Below are positions 1 through 9,417 of a stretch of 10,000 nt of DNA, piece by piece. Source of the stretch: Nephromyces sp. MM_2019 (taxonomy: Eukaryota; Apicomplexa; Aconoidasida; Nephromycida); contig JADHZB010001431.1 in assembly GCA_015657535.1 (NCBI GenBank), positions 1 to 10,000 on the forward strand. Reading direction: 5' to 3'. Numbering within the stretch: the first letter of the stretch is position 1; every line of letters begins with the position of its first letter. The position numbers and the translations under genes are program-made. The notes below the pieces were generated by a model that was not told the DNA's origin, did no database searches, and saw only the letters and a program-made list of their open reading frames with translations.

Positions 1-3000
1 GCTCAATGTGGACTGCTCTTCTCGCACTACCTGATCGAGTTCCTACAGCCGACTCCACCTTACGTAGCAGCCTATGGTTTTCTTATGAATGCATTAACAC
101 ACTATAAAGGTCTACCGCACACTTTTTCTAACCCAATATTTTCTGCTCTGAAGGAATCAGCCAAGAAGTTTTCTAGCTCGTCAGACTCGCACACGGATGT
201 GTGTGGTGTACATACACCCTTGTCTTCTCATTCGTACGCTGGAAGAAAAACGGAAAAAATGCTACTCACACAAGATTCTTTGGATTCTAGAGACTCTGGT
301 GTACCGACACACATTGCTTGTCTGGATGATAAGCACTCTATAGCTTACTTGCTAGAGCCTAGTCCCGGAGGAGCTGCTATTCAGCCTAGAGATAGAATGC
401 AAAGTACAGCAGTGCCTGTAGCTACTTGGAATCAAGTGTTTTCAATGATTTCTATGCTTCCTTTGATGGCTTTCTTGTCTCTGCTTAGAGGGCTAATAGT
501 AGTCACCCCGAAAGCAGCAAGCGCTCGCACCAAGGATGAAGCAGCTCCAGCAATCCCGAATCACGACGAAATCTCATATACATGCACTAATGCTGTAGAA
601 TTGAGCAAAACGCACACAGAGGAAGCGAAACAGTTCGATTCTTCTAGTTACAGTGAAGCTAAGCTTGAAGATGGATATCATCTACTTGACAGAGATGTAG
701 GCACACACGCATATGATATCACTAGGCTGAAAGAAGCCGTAGAGGGCAGATTTCGCTACCTCTTCTTTGCAGTATCTTTTGAGTTTATTGAGGCTGCTAG
801 CACAGTTGAAGATCCCTCAGTAGAGTTCTTTGCTGTTGTAGCTTTGCTAGAATGGCTGCGTTGTAATGAGCAACTACCGCAGTTCCTATACGTACCGTAT
901 AGGCTTACTTCTGAAGAAGCGAGCGAAGGAGAGGCTGCTAGTGTGTGTGTTCCTCTGGATGTACTCCCTGCTGGTGCTGATGGTTTGGATGTCGAGAAGG
1001 GGAAGCTTGAGAGCTGCTCTATTATTGAGGGGAGGGAAGGTGGAGAGGGGGAGGGGGGTGGAGTAGATGGTGGAGTAGATGGTGGAGTAGATGGTGGAGT
1101 AGATGGTGGAGTAGGGAGTGGAGTAGATGGTGGAGTAGGTTGCGTAGTAGGGAGTGGAGTAGGGTGTGCAGTAGAGGGTAGAGCAGCGTCTGGAGTGGAG
1201 GGTGGATTAGCGTGTGGAGTGGTTTGTAGAGTATCAACAGGACTACAAGAGGAACGATTAGAACCCCCACAAGCACCACACACACAACAATACATACCTA
1301 AGCAGCAAAGACAAGAAAGATATGATAACGTTGCTGCCAACGTAGCTTCTCCCCCAGAGCCTTTGAGGGCAATATCTTTGTGTGCGTCAATTCATCCTTC
1401 TGTGGCTCCTTCCATTGCCTCTCCTCTCGTCGGAGAAACGCTGGCTTCAGCCTCAGAAAGCAACGAAATTGCTGACGCCAGCTACATTGCATGCGAGAAG
1501 GCAGAAGGCTCACCCTTTGCTAACGCCCCTGAAACCACCTTGAAGACCGAAGTTCTTAGAGAGTCTCATGAAAGTCTCTCAGATAAAGGTGCTCTCAGCT
1601 GCGAATACCCTGCAAGCCATGCCAAGTCTCCACCTTTTAAGAGCTCTGGTGGGGTGGTTTACGTACAGCAACCCCCAAGGGCTAAGGAAGAATCCCCCCA
1701 CTTGCTCCCTGATTCCACCTGTTCATCTTCCGACGCATTGAAGCCCCCGCCTCTCTTGCTGAATGAGGAATTTGGCTGCTATGGATTGAATGAGGATGAA
1801 AAAGAAAAGCTCACAGACACACACACAACCAGCTTAGCACCGAAAGTATTGCCAAAGAAGCCTCTAACATCGCTGACCTCAGAGGGAGTATGGAATGAAG
1901 CTCCTCATTTTATGGAATCCTGCCCATCACATACTACTATTTCTTCTATATCACACACACGCATCGATTCATCAGTAAAGGAAGAAGAAGCTAGCAAAGA
2001 GAGAGTAAATATTGCTTGTTTGAAGGGTAGAATCTTCAATCGAAGAGGAGGGAGTTTGGAAGCCTTATACGCTGCGATTGATCACTTCTACTCTGCAGCC
2101 TTTGGCTTGTATAACGGATTGAAGCTGCAGAAGCTTAGCTATGTAAAAGATGCTGCTAGCTTAGGCAAAAAGAGGCTCACCTACTGGTGTGTGCGGAGCC
2201 TAGTCCGTAGTACTTTTTTCCCTCGTCTCCTTGCTGTAGTGTTGAGGAGCTGGCAGAGCCCCTCTCGAGTGGTTATGCACAACTCTCGCCTCATCTGGGA
2301 TCACCTGCTTGAGAGAGCTGGCTCATTGTCAATCTTTTCTGGGGAAAGTAGCTCCTGGGATATGGCGGCTACTGGAAGGGATGAGGATGAGCAGTGGGGA
2401 GGTAGCGAATGCGATGAAATAGAGTTTGTGCGTAACCCATATGATGCTAGTAGACGGTGCAAGGGAGGTAGTACAGGGGGAGGGGGAACATGGGAACTCA
2501 GCATGTACGAAAAATGCGACTTCGAGACACCCGAGTCGAACACACACAACTCATCGAAGCCCAGCGCACACAGCGAACGCAACAAACCCAACCTACCCGA
2601 GCCCACCTATCCCTCCCCACAAAACCAGCACTCCCCTCCCACCCCACGAACCCCCCCAGTAACACACGCGAATCTCCAGCCATCAGATTCTACCTTAAGC
2701 TCCCTCCACCCGCCCACCTCATCCACCCCCCTATCCTCCCCCCTCACACACTCAAAGAAATTGCGTTTTCGCAATCTCTTCAATGCTGTGCTCAAGCTAC
2801 CTATCAGTGCTTTAAAGTCTCAGCACTTTGCACTGCAAAAGCTCCTCCCTTTGATTGGCGTAGAGTACTTCTTAGAGGAAGAGCCTCTGGTCTTTGGTCA
2901 TCTACTCACTGCTATTGCTCATGAAAAGCTTCGATTCTCCGCTCTTCAACTACTTGAAGATCTGCTGCTTTCCTGCGATTCTTCAGGCTTCTTCAGAGGC

Positions 3001-6000
3001 ACTCTGCTTAAGTCTGTTGGGAAGATTGAGGTAGAGAATGAGTTTGAAACGTCCAGGAAAGAGGGGAGGAGTCAGGGTGTGTGTGGGAGCTCTTCAGGTG
3101 ATGGGAAAGATAGCAATGCGTGTGCTGCGTATGGGAGCACAACATCAACTGATGTAGAGCCTGCCAATACAAGTGGTATGTGTGTGGTTAAAGCTGCTGC
3201 AAATTCCTTCTTTTTCTGCCTAGTTAATGCGATAGAGAAGCTTCCCCTGTACTCGTGTGCATATGGAAGAAGATTCTATGCTAGTCTTAGTAGTAGAAAG
3301 CTTCAGGGGGCTACTCTTCTCCCTATCCCCACCATGGCTTCCGGGGATGATAGGTTAGCTACTGTGGAAGGTGAAGGATTGAATGATGCTGTAGATTCAT
3401 GTGTGTGTGCGAGCGATGCCGAAATAGATGGCTATACCGGAGCGAGCCCTATCGAGCTTGTGTGCGCTCTAAGTGAACACGTGCTTCCCTTAGTCGCGAA
3501 GCTCTTTCCCGATAGACTAACATTTTTACTGCATAAACTGCATTCTATAAGGCAACGAGACAGGGAGTGGAGCTTGGAGCATAGCAGTGGCTTGTCTGAG
3601 GAGTTTCTTCATCATCTTCAACTTTTAACTTGTAATAAACATCAAATTCCTCGAAATAAAGAGGAAAGTGATGCTGAATCGGCAATGAATGTGAAGAGAG
3701 AAGCAGAAGATTTGAATTATACCCGCAGAGAACATACACACTTTCCTGGTGAAGTTTCGTCTGTTTGGAGGGTTGAGTATACTGAAGAGGCAGCTTTAAT
3801 GAAGAAGAGGGCTTTCTCCGCTTGGACATCTCGAGAGGAGAGCTGCTCTAATCTTAGTTTAGGTCAAGCTACGGTTATAGACTACGCTAGGAAGGTAGAT
3901 AGAGCAGTTTGGGGTGGTGTAGGGTTTGATTCCCCCCCATCTTCCTTAGAGTATAACTCGAGCTTAGCATCTTCAAGTAGTTCATTAGGCTGTGAAGCCT
4001 CCTTACTGGGGGTGTATGTACACCGTCTGCTCAATTTGCAACCTTCTAGCAGCCATTCTATTCCAAATTCCCTTGAAACTACTCGAGGAAATGCGTGGGG
4101 ATATAGCAGTAGTTCATTACCTAGTCAGCTTCAGGGGTATTGGTCTAGGGGGGGGGTGGAGGCTGTTACGAGTATGTCTAGTGCGAAGACTTTGTCTGCT
4201 ACGGGAGGTGTGGGGTGTGTGCTCAGTATACCTACTATCCCTACTACACCTAGTATGGGGGGTGAAGCTAACCTGATTAATCTTTCTGGTTTGGATAACG
4301 CGCACACCGCAGCTGGTGTGTTATTCTCCTCTAATCATCCCCATCGTCAAGGCTTACCACCTCATGAGCATAGTCAACTACGCGCTTCTTCAATGAACTC
4401 TCTCGTGAATGTTGTTGAAGAGATTCCTCAGCTCTACTTCCCCCGTTTCCTCACTATAACAGGTGATTATCCTGAAGATGATGTTGACTTGGGGTGTACG
4501 TACACCATCTCAGCCTCTCGTATAGCTTGGAGTCTAGCTACTAGCGATGAAGAGGTGAGGGTAAAGCTACTGCAATCGCTTGTTCACTGTAAGAAGTCGA
4601 CTTCCCACCCTGATCAGGCTGAGTACTGGCTACTACTGAGGCTAGCAAAGCTTGGGATAGCGTTTGAATCGGCAGAGAATAGGGTGAAGTGTGTTGCAGC
4701 TTTCAGCTCCTTCATACGGAGGATCAGGGATTCGTATGGGAAATCTCTAGAAGCAGCGATCTCTTCACAAAGTTATCTTGAAAACTATTGGCGTATCTTT
4801 AGTATATGTGCTTCCTTCTCAACTTATTGGACTCTAGAAGAGGGGTGTGACCGCCTAGGAAGGGGTTGTAACCCCCCAGGGACAACTCATCATCACTCAG
4901 GCGAAGAATTTTACCCCCCTGTAGGGGGGTGTGATCCCCCAAGGGAAAAGAATCGCCCCCCGGGAGGAGAGTATCACCCCCCAGAAGCAAACAACCCCCT
5001 CCCAGGAACAACCTCCACCTCCCCAATAGCAAACTCTTCCCCCCCAGAAGCAAACAACCCCCTCCACCCCCCCAAAACACCAATTTACTTCCCGTCATCC
5101 CTACATATCAATTCAACCCTAATGATTCACGTTATACGAATGTTCTCAATTTTGACGGCCACCCTTAAAAAAGATGAGATTTTGCAGTTTTTCTCTTCTT
5201 CACAGCCTCCAATTTCATCCAAGCAAACCCCCCATTCTCTAGTTCGAGGGAGAGAAGAAGATGTCGACGTTTGCTTTCTTCCAATCACCTTTTTGATTGC
5301 ATTTCATTCCATTTTGATTGAGAATCTTCATCCTTCCAACAATCTCTTTAGGAAGTTGGTTTCCTTGGAGGTTTTGAGCGATCTCTATCAGGTATTCGGT
5401 GTATGTACACCCAAAGAAACAAAGAGTGGAGGAGCAAACTTTTACACAGAAGGTAGTCTAGTTGCTCAAAGACTAGGATTTTACTCTTCACATGTGAAGA
5501 TGATACTGTGTTCGTGCTTGTCCTCACCTTGGAAGCGGCTTAGAATGCTGAGCTGTAAGGTCTTGTCTCTCATCAACCTTCCGTCTTCTTTCCTGGACGC
5601 TCTGCAGGTAGAAGATGATGCAGCAACACACACGCATGGCAGAGATGTAAGTTTGGATGAAACTGGGGGTTTTCTATGTGGATTGGGGGGAATGAGAGAA
5701 GAAGATGAAAAAGGGAAAGTAGGCGAAGTGGAGAGAGTTGGAGGGGCAGATAGAGATGATGAAAACATAAGGGGTGAGGTAGGAGATACACACGAAGCTA
5801 CCCATTATTCTCAAGAAGCATCCCACACGCACAGACTTACTGAAAAATCTCAAGACTCAGCCAGCACCCCCAACACACACGCACCTACCCAGAAACCTCA
5901 GGACACGCACAACACCCGCAAGCCTACCCAGACACCCGGTATACACAGCAGAAAGCCTCCCAATGAAGACCAACTCCTCATCCTGCCAAGAAAGATTCCT

Positions 6001-6760
6001 CCATCAGAGCTTGAATCATCGTCTTTTAAGGAAGCAGGAAATTTTCAAACTGAAGGGTCTTCAAGTCTTCAAGCTACTCCGCCTGAAAATGAATCGCTAG
6101 GAACTAAAGCAACTTCTCCTGCTTCTAATAATATACAGTCTCTTCCCCATTCTCCCCAATATCATTCTCATAAAGATATCCGTGAAGATCTGCAGTTTTC
6201 TTTGCATCCACCAGCATTTACTATGATGAAGAGATTGGCTCTGATTCGCCAGCTTGAAGCACTAGCAGCTTCTCTCTTCAGTGTGTGTGTTCAGATTGAT
6301 GAAACAAAGCGCCTTTCTTTGCCTTCTGCTGCTTCAAATGAGAGAAGCAGAGCATACACACACGAGCAGGAAGAAAATCCCTCTCTGCGTAACTCATTCT
6401 GCTCTTATTATGTACACAAGAAGGCTGCAAGCTTGAAGAGGCTCTTTGCAAGGTGCTATCGTCTTCTGCAGAGCAAAAATGTTGAAGAGTATGGAGCTGG
6501 TACTTCTCTGCTTAAGCAGATGTTTGAAGATTTCTTCGTTGAGATTGATTGGAGAGAAAATGTGGAGAACTTCCGAGAAAACGATGGAAATTATTTTTTT
6601 ACGAAGAAGAAGGAGGGAGATGAGGAGGACGAAGGTGATGATGCTTCGTTGAAGGCATTGAAGAATGGCTATAGAGCTGCTTCTGCTGCTTACGGGGTCG
6701 TTGATAGGCTTGGAGAGCTTATATTTGAGGGTGGAAGAGAAGCTAGGAGCTCTATATTAG
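1..6760 (+). CDS. THADA: THADA/Trm732-like protein (DUF2428 family), exon A, 5'-partial
   Basis: The frame is open from base 1, so the gene starts upstream; the first Met codon, at 85, is probably internal. The exon encodes about 2,253 residues. Helix-rich, repeat-like segments lie near residues 250-299, 686-775, 921-991, 1504-1580, 1835-1869 and 2141-2179, separated by low-complexity inserts. The block at 1504-1580 (TSDEEVRVKLLQSLV, then ENRVKCVAAFSSFIRRIRDS) resembles the THADA core pattern of an 'h.d..vRl.al.ll' helix followed by a 'fR......ikkl..Ri..s' helix. Known for the family: THADA/Trm732 is the helical-repeat partner of the FTSJ1/Trm7 methyltransferase that modifies tRNA position 32. 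The exon ends at a perfect AG|GTGAGT donor after the first base of a codon; reading on instead gives a TAG at 6826-6828. Coding status is near certain. The family call is from memory of conserved patterns, without a search. Another large ARM/HEAT-repeat protein is the main alternative. Confidence 0.8.
205..218. repeat. 14-base near-palindrome GGTGTA-CA-TACACC, copy 1
   Basis: Six-base arms GGTGTA/TACACC are exactly inverted around CA. It starts on the first base of a codon here and is read as Gly-Val-His-Thr-Pro. Confidence 0.85.
885..903. repeat. 19-base inverted repeat CCTATACG-TAC-CGTATAGG
   Basis: Two exact eight-base arms surround a three-base centre, inside exon A. It is not the same sequence as the GGTGTA palindromes, although it shares their TAC/GTA-rich core. 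A single copy, so it could be chance. Confidence 0.6.
1057..1232 (+). repeat. 12-base tandem repeat encoding Gly-Gly-Val-Asp
   Basis: Four exact head-to-tail copies of GGTGGAGTAGAT occupy 1057-1104. Degenerate copies, in which GAT becomes GGG, GGT or TGT, continue to about 1232. The unit is a multiple of three, so copy-number change keeps the frame. The coding strand is almost pure purine plus T in this stretch, with very few C. The product is a flexible Gly/Val/Asp insert at about residues 353-410, with no counterpart I know of in the family. Confidence 0.9.
2515..2757 (+). repeat. Low-complexity Pro/Thr/Ser/Asn-coding insert, C-rich
   Basis: The coding strand switches from G-rich (GTACAGGGGGAGGGGG, about 2470-2490) to strongly C-rich and G-poor. 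It encodes a proline-, threonine-, serine- and histidine-rich linker such as PTPRTPPVTHAN and HPPTSSTPLSSP. It ends abruptly at the helical segment LRFRNLFNAVLKLP. This is likely a disordered loop between two repeat helices. Confidence 0.8.
4011..4024. repeat. 14-base near-palindrome GGTGTA-TG-TACACC, copy 2
   Basis: Same arms as copy 1, with the centre TG (copy 1 read on the other strand). It starts on the third base of a codon and is read within Gly-Val-Tyr-Val-His. Confidence 0.85.
4493..4506. repeat. 14-base perfect palindrome GGTGTA-CG-TACACC, copy 3
   Basis: The centre is CG, so the whole 14 bases are self-complementary. It starts on the second base of a codon and is read within Gly-Cys-Thr-Tyr-Thr. 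It lies directly before the most family-like block of exon A. Confidence 0.85.
4862..5079 (+). repeat. C-run/G-run tract with small inverted repeats and a direct repeat
   Basis: Runs of five to seven C recur about every 15-40 bases. Two inverted repeats with a GT spacer are exact: GGGGTT-GT-AACCCC (4862-4875) and ACCCCCCT-GT-AGGGGGGT (4913-4930). A 26-base direct repeat containing CCCCCCAGAAGCAAACAACC is found at 4977-5002 and 5040-5065, exactly 63 bases apart and so in frame. The minus strand carries the matching G-runs and could form G-quadruplexes. The protein here is a Pro/Asn/Gly/His-rich linker (PPEANNPL twice). Confidence 0.85.
5398..5411. repeat. 14-base near-palindrome GGTGTA-TG-TACACC, copy 4
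   Basis: Identical to copy 2 in sequence but starts on the first base of a codon, read as Gly-Val-Cys-Thr-Pro. Confidence 0.85.
5680..6000 (+). repeat. Low-complexity charged, then Thr/His/Gln/Pro-rich coding insert
   Basis: An acidic and basic stretch (MREEDEKGKVGEVERVGG) is followed by loose repeats of a 'THxPTQKPQDTHN' kind, rich in CACAC and ACCC. It lies between two helical segments (residues 1835-1869 and about 2079 onward) and is probably a disordered loop. The repeats are imperfect, with no fixed period that I can confirm by eye. Confidence 0.7.
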
Positions 6761-7182
6761 GTGAGTGGAATGAATTCATTCAGAAAGCACCTTCTGATCC
6801 TGATGGAGAGTTTTTATTGGCTAGTTAGTGGGGAAAATTTGATTTGGGTATGCATGTGTGGGGGGGATGTTGGTCTGTGTGTGTGGATGTTGCTTTGTGC
6901 GTGTGTCTATTGTATGTGTGTTTCCCTGTGTGTATCTTTATGTGAGAGGCTGCGCGTGTGTCTATCTATGTGTGTGTATGTGTGTGTGTGTGTCTCTGTG
7001 TGCGTGCCTTTGCGTTACTCACTCTTGCTCTGTGTGTATTCATGCCAAATTTCTTTGAAGCTGTTTGATTTCGCCTTTGTGCTCTTAAAGCTTTTCCCTC
7101 CTTTAACCCTTTCTTGTGATTAAAACCCCCCATAACGCTGCTCTTGCTTCTGCCTGTGTGCGTGTGCGTTTAAAACCCTCAG
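6761..7182 (+). other. Intron 1 (GT-AG, 422 bases, phase 1)
   Basis: The donor is AG|GTGAGT and the acceptor TTTAAAACCCTCAG|AT. The frame of exon A, left one base into a codon, is restored exactly in exon B. The interior is strongly T/G-rich on the coding strand (about 6848-7035), followed by a pyrimidine-rich stretch (about 7066-7115). CTTTAAC near 7101-7107 and TTGTGATTA near 7114-7122 could hold the branch point, but I cannot choose between them. Stops in the exon A frame (TAG 6826) and the exon B frame (TAA 7104) fall inside. I see no RNA gene within it. Confidence 0.8.
6852..6996 (+). repeat. TG-rich microsatellite-like tract in intron 1
   Basis: Interrupted (TG)n with CT and AT variants, densest at about 6968-6994. 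It lies wholly within the proposed intron. The bias of TG over CA on the coding strand is shared with introns 2 and 3. Confidence 0.85.
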
Positions 7183-9417
7183 ATGGGAGTATCTTCAAGC
7201 CTGAAGAAGCTCGTTTAACAATATTGCCTGCATACCCCAGCAGTCTTTTACCGACTACTTCCACATCTCTCTTACACTATCGTCGCATCATCTTCTCAAA
7301 GATGATGCAATGCCTTTTCTGTAGCTGTTTTCTGTGTGTATTTGGTGAAGAAAAGGATAATCAAGAAGAGATTCCAGAAGCAGGAAAAGCTAGAGAATTT
7401 GATAGAGAAACACACACACATACCCAAAAAATACCCGAATCTTCAAATGATATGATGGTTTCTGCCTGTGTGTTTGAGCTACTAATCCGTCAGCTTCCTC
7501 TTCCTCTTCGCAGATACTGCCTAGCTCATTCACTCCGGTGCTTTTCCCAGGTTTCTCCTGCTTCTGCAAGCCTCTCTCTCAATAACCTCAGCTCTCCTCC
7601 AAACACACCCGTTAAAGGAGAGTTTTTCGCATCACTTAACTGTAGAGAGCCTCTTTCACACACTAAGAGTTGCCTATTTCCTTCTAGCCTAGCGTTTTTG
7701 GTTCTTCTTGAAGACTTTGTTATACATAGAGTCGTGCAGGTACAGTCAGACCCGTGTAAGCTAGAGGCAGGTGTGAAGATTCACAGCCTGTTTCTTTGCC
7801 TGTCTGATTGTCTGCGTGCTATAAGCAGTAAAGATTCTAGCTTTCCGTTCTCCTTAACTATTGACAGAAGAGCTACTAGCGATAACTTCTCGAGCGTTGA
7901 GAATCGCAAGAAAACAATCATGCTAAATTCAAGTTCAGGCGATTCTCGTGTAGATGCTGCACATGACTCGCTCGCACACACATACATCGAAGAAGCCAGG
8001 CTCGACTCCCCTGATGATGTGATGCTCTGGGAATCTTACCATATGATTGCTATCTGGCAAGGCATCTTCTTTTGGATGTGTCTTAGTCTGTTGGGTACTA
8101 TAAACGCTGCTCTTTCTGTTGTTTCTGATGAAATGAGGCTGGGAAGTGCATATAGTGCAGTGAGGAATCTTCTGTGGCTTAGATCTCATGGAGGAAGTGA
8201 AGGGTGTGTTGATAAGTTATCGCCTTTATCTCAGACTTCTGGGGATATGATAGAGCTACAGCAGTCATCTTCAGCAGCAGCTTCGGTATCTTTTGCATCT
8301 TCCGCAGCATCTTCCGCAGCATCTTCCGCAGCATCTTCAATGCCTTCTTTAGCAGTGTTAGCAGCATCTTCATCTTCAACATCTTCTTGCACCCCCTCAT
8401 GTTCACCTCTCTCGTCTTCATCACACCAAAGGCACATTGAATACCCACAGCTTGATGCATTACATGGCTGGATAGCCTCTTTCATGCAGCCTCATCTGCT
8501 AGTATTGCACACACATCTTCAAAGCTTGGGAATGGCAAATAGGCTGCATGAAGTATTATCTCTTACAGCTGAACAAGATGAAGCTTTGAGTCTACTAATC
8601 TCTCGGCTGTGTGTTGTTCCTAATGTGAATGAAATAGCTGAGAAAACTAAAAGTCTTGAAGGTAATTTTCTTAACTCTGCTTATTCGGCAGAAGCATTAG
8701 CAGCCGAGTCAACCCCCTCTTCTCAGTCTATCGAATCGCCTACTCCTTCAGTGTGCTCGAAAAGAGGGCTACCTGCTGTAGCATCTTTGGATAACGACGC
8801 AGTAGTGTGTGTGTCTAATCATCCTGTGTGTTTATCTGCAGAGCTTGTAAGCTCAGTTTTATCTTCTTCCTCAACTTCTTTTTCGTTGTGTTTTTCATCT
8901 TCTTCATCATCTTCCTTTTCTTCGTCATCTCTCCCCCCATCTCCCCCCTCCTATTCTACTTCTTCTAATCCTCACCCAACCACTCAGATTGCCACACACA
9001 CAAAACCAACTTCACAACCCCCCCCATCTCTTCTCTCTCATCAGCTGCTTTCTCTAGAACATCAGCAATCTTCACACACACGCACCTCCTCACGGCCCCC
9101 TTATCTCAACAAAGAAGCAGCTGCTCTCACTCCAGTTAGGAAGCTAGCGATTGATTGCCGAGGGCATCCCTTCTTAATATATAGCGACGAGAGCTCGCCT
9201 AAAAGCTCAGCTAACGCTGCTGTAGAGAAAACCACCCCTCTCACCCCCCACCACCCGGGAGGGAGAGTGGAGGTAAATACTTCGTTTGAAGATTACTTTG
9301 AAGAAAACGCCGGATCTTTCACTCTCAACTACTTTCTAGTCGTTAAAGAGTGTGCGGATTGCTTAGCGCACCTAATCGAATTCCTTCCTATAGAAGAGGG
9401 AGTTGCTGAACTCGATG
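7183..9417 (+). CDS. THADA: THADA/Trm732-like protein, exon B (start of DUF2428 core at its 3' end)
   Basis: This exon has 745 codons' worth of bases. It joins exon A through a phase-1 junction codon, G|AT (Asp), after the acceptor CCCTCAG. Helical segments are seen at about 7470-7560, 7696-7860, 8020-8210 and 8450-8640. Serine-rich inserts lie between, at 8260-8420 and 8850-9080. A hydrophobic stretch at about 8058-8130 (IWQGIFFWMCLSLLG) could look like a membrane segment but is more likely a buried repeat helix. A DCRGHPFL motif lies near 9152-9180. The last 100 bases encode FLVVKECADCLAHLIEFLP, which fits the DUF2428 signature 'W.s.KE.s.lLg.l...lP'. If unspliced, this frame would have no ATG until 7302 and would run into Cys/Val-rich TG-repeat translation to a TAG at 9723; both oddities vanish with splicing. 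A separate gene starting at 7302 is the alternative I consider less likely. Confidence 0.78.
8295..8338 (+). repeat. 12-base tandem repeat encoding Ala-Ser-Ser-Ala
   Basis: Three exact copies of GCATCTTCCGCA (8295-8330) are followed by a partial one (GCATCTTC). They are embedded in a wider Ser/Ala-rich region from about 8260 to 8420, in which TCTTCA and GCAGCA units recur. Like the Gly-Gly-Val-Asp repeat in exon A, the period is 12 bases, which preserves the frame. Confidence 0.9.
8848..8968 (+). repeat. Poly-serine coding tract (TCTTCx microsatellite)
   Basis: Pyrimidine-rich TCTTCT, TCATCT and TCGTCA triplets encode long serine runs broken by Phe, Cys and Thr, then a Pro-rich PPSPPSYSTSSN piece. 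It reads as a slippage-prone, frame-neutral insert in exon B. Confidence 0.85.

Noticed and set aside
85..87. ATG at 85 as the start of the gene
   Set aside because: The same frame is open without a stop back to base 1 and encodes plausible protein (LFSHYLIEFLQPTPPYV) upstream, so the true start lies outside the window.
756..1340. Minus-strand open frame of 194 codons, rich in Thr-Pro-Pro-Ser repeats
   Set aside because: It is the mirror of the Gly-Gly-Val-Asp repeat and its flanks. The lack of stops follows from the 12-base unit, and the plus strand is open across the whole exon.
1488..1494. GCATGC-type motif resembling apicomplexan regulatory elements
   Set aside because: A single copy inside coding sequence, with no promoter nearby; no evidence of regulatory use.
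2301..2924. Several overlapping open frames on both strands
   Set aside because: They coincide with the C-rich Pro/Thr insert, where few stop codons can arise in any frame. None shows family-like sequence.
7302..7307. ATG-ATG as the start of a second, separate gene
   Set aside because: The preceding codons back to 7183 are protein-like, the splice phase matches exon A exactly, and the conserved blocks continue the same family.
8058..8130. Hydrophobic stretch as a transmembrane segment
   Set aside because: It is broken by polar residues and lies in a helical-repeat protein, where buried hydrophobic helices are expected. No other membrane or signal features are seen.
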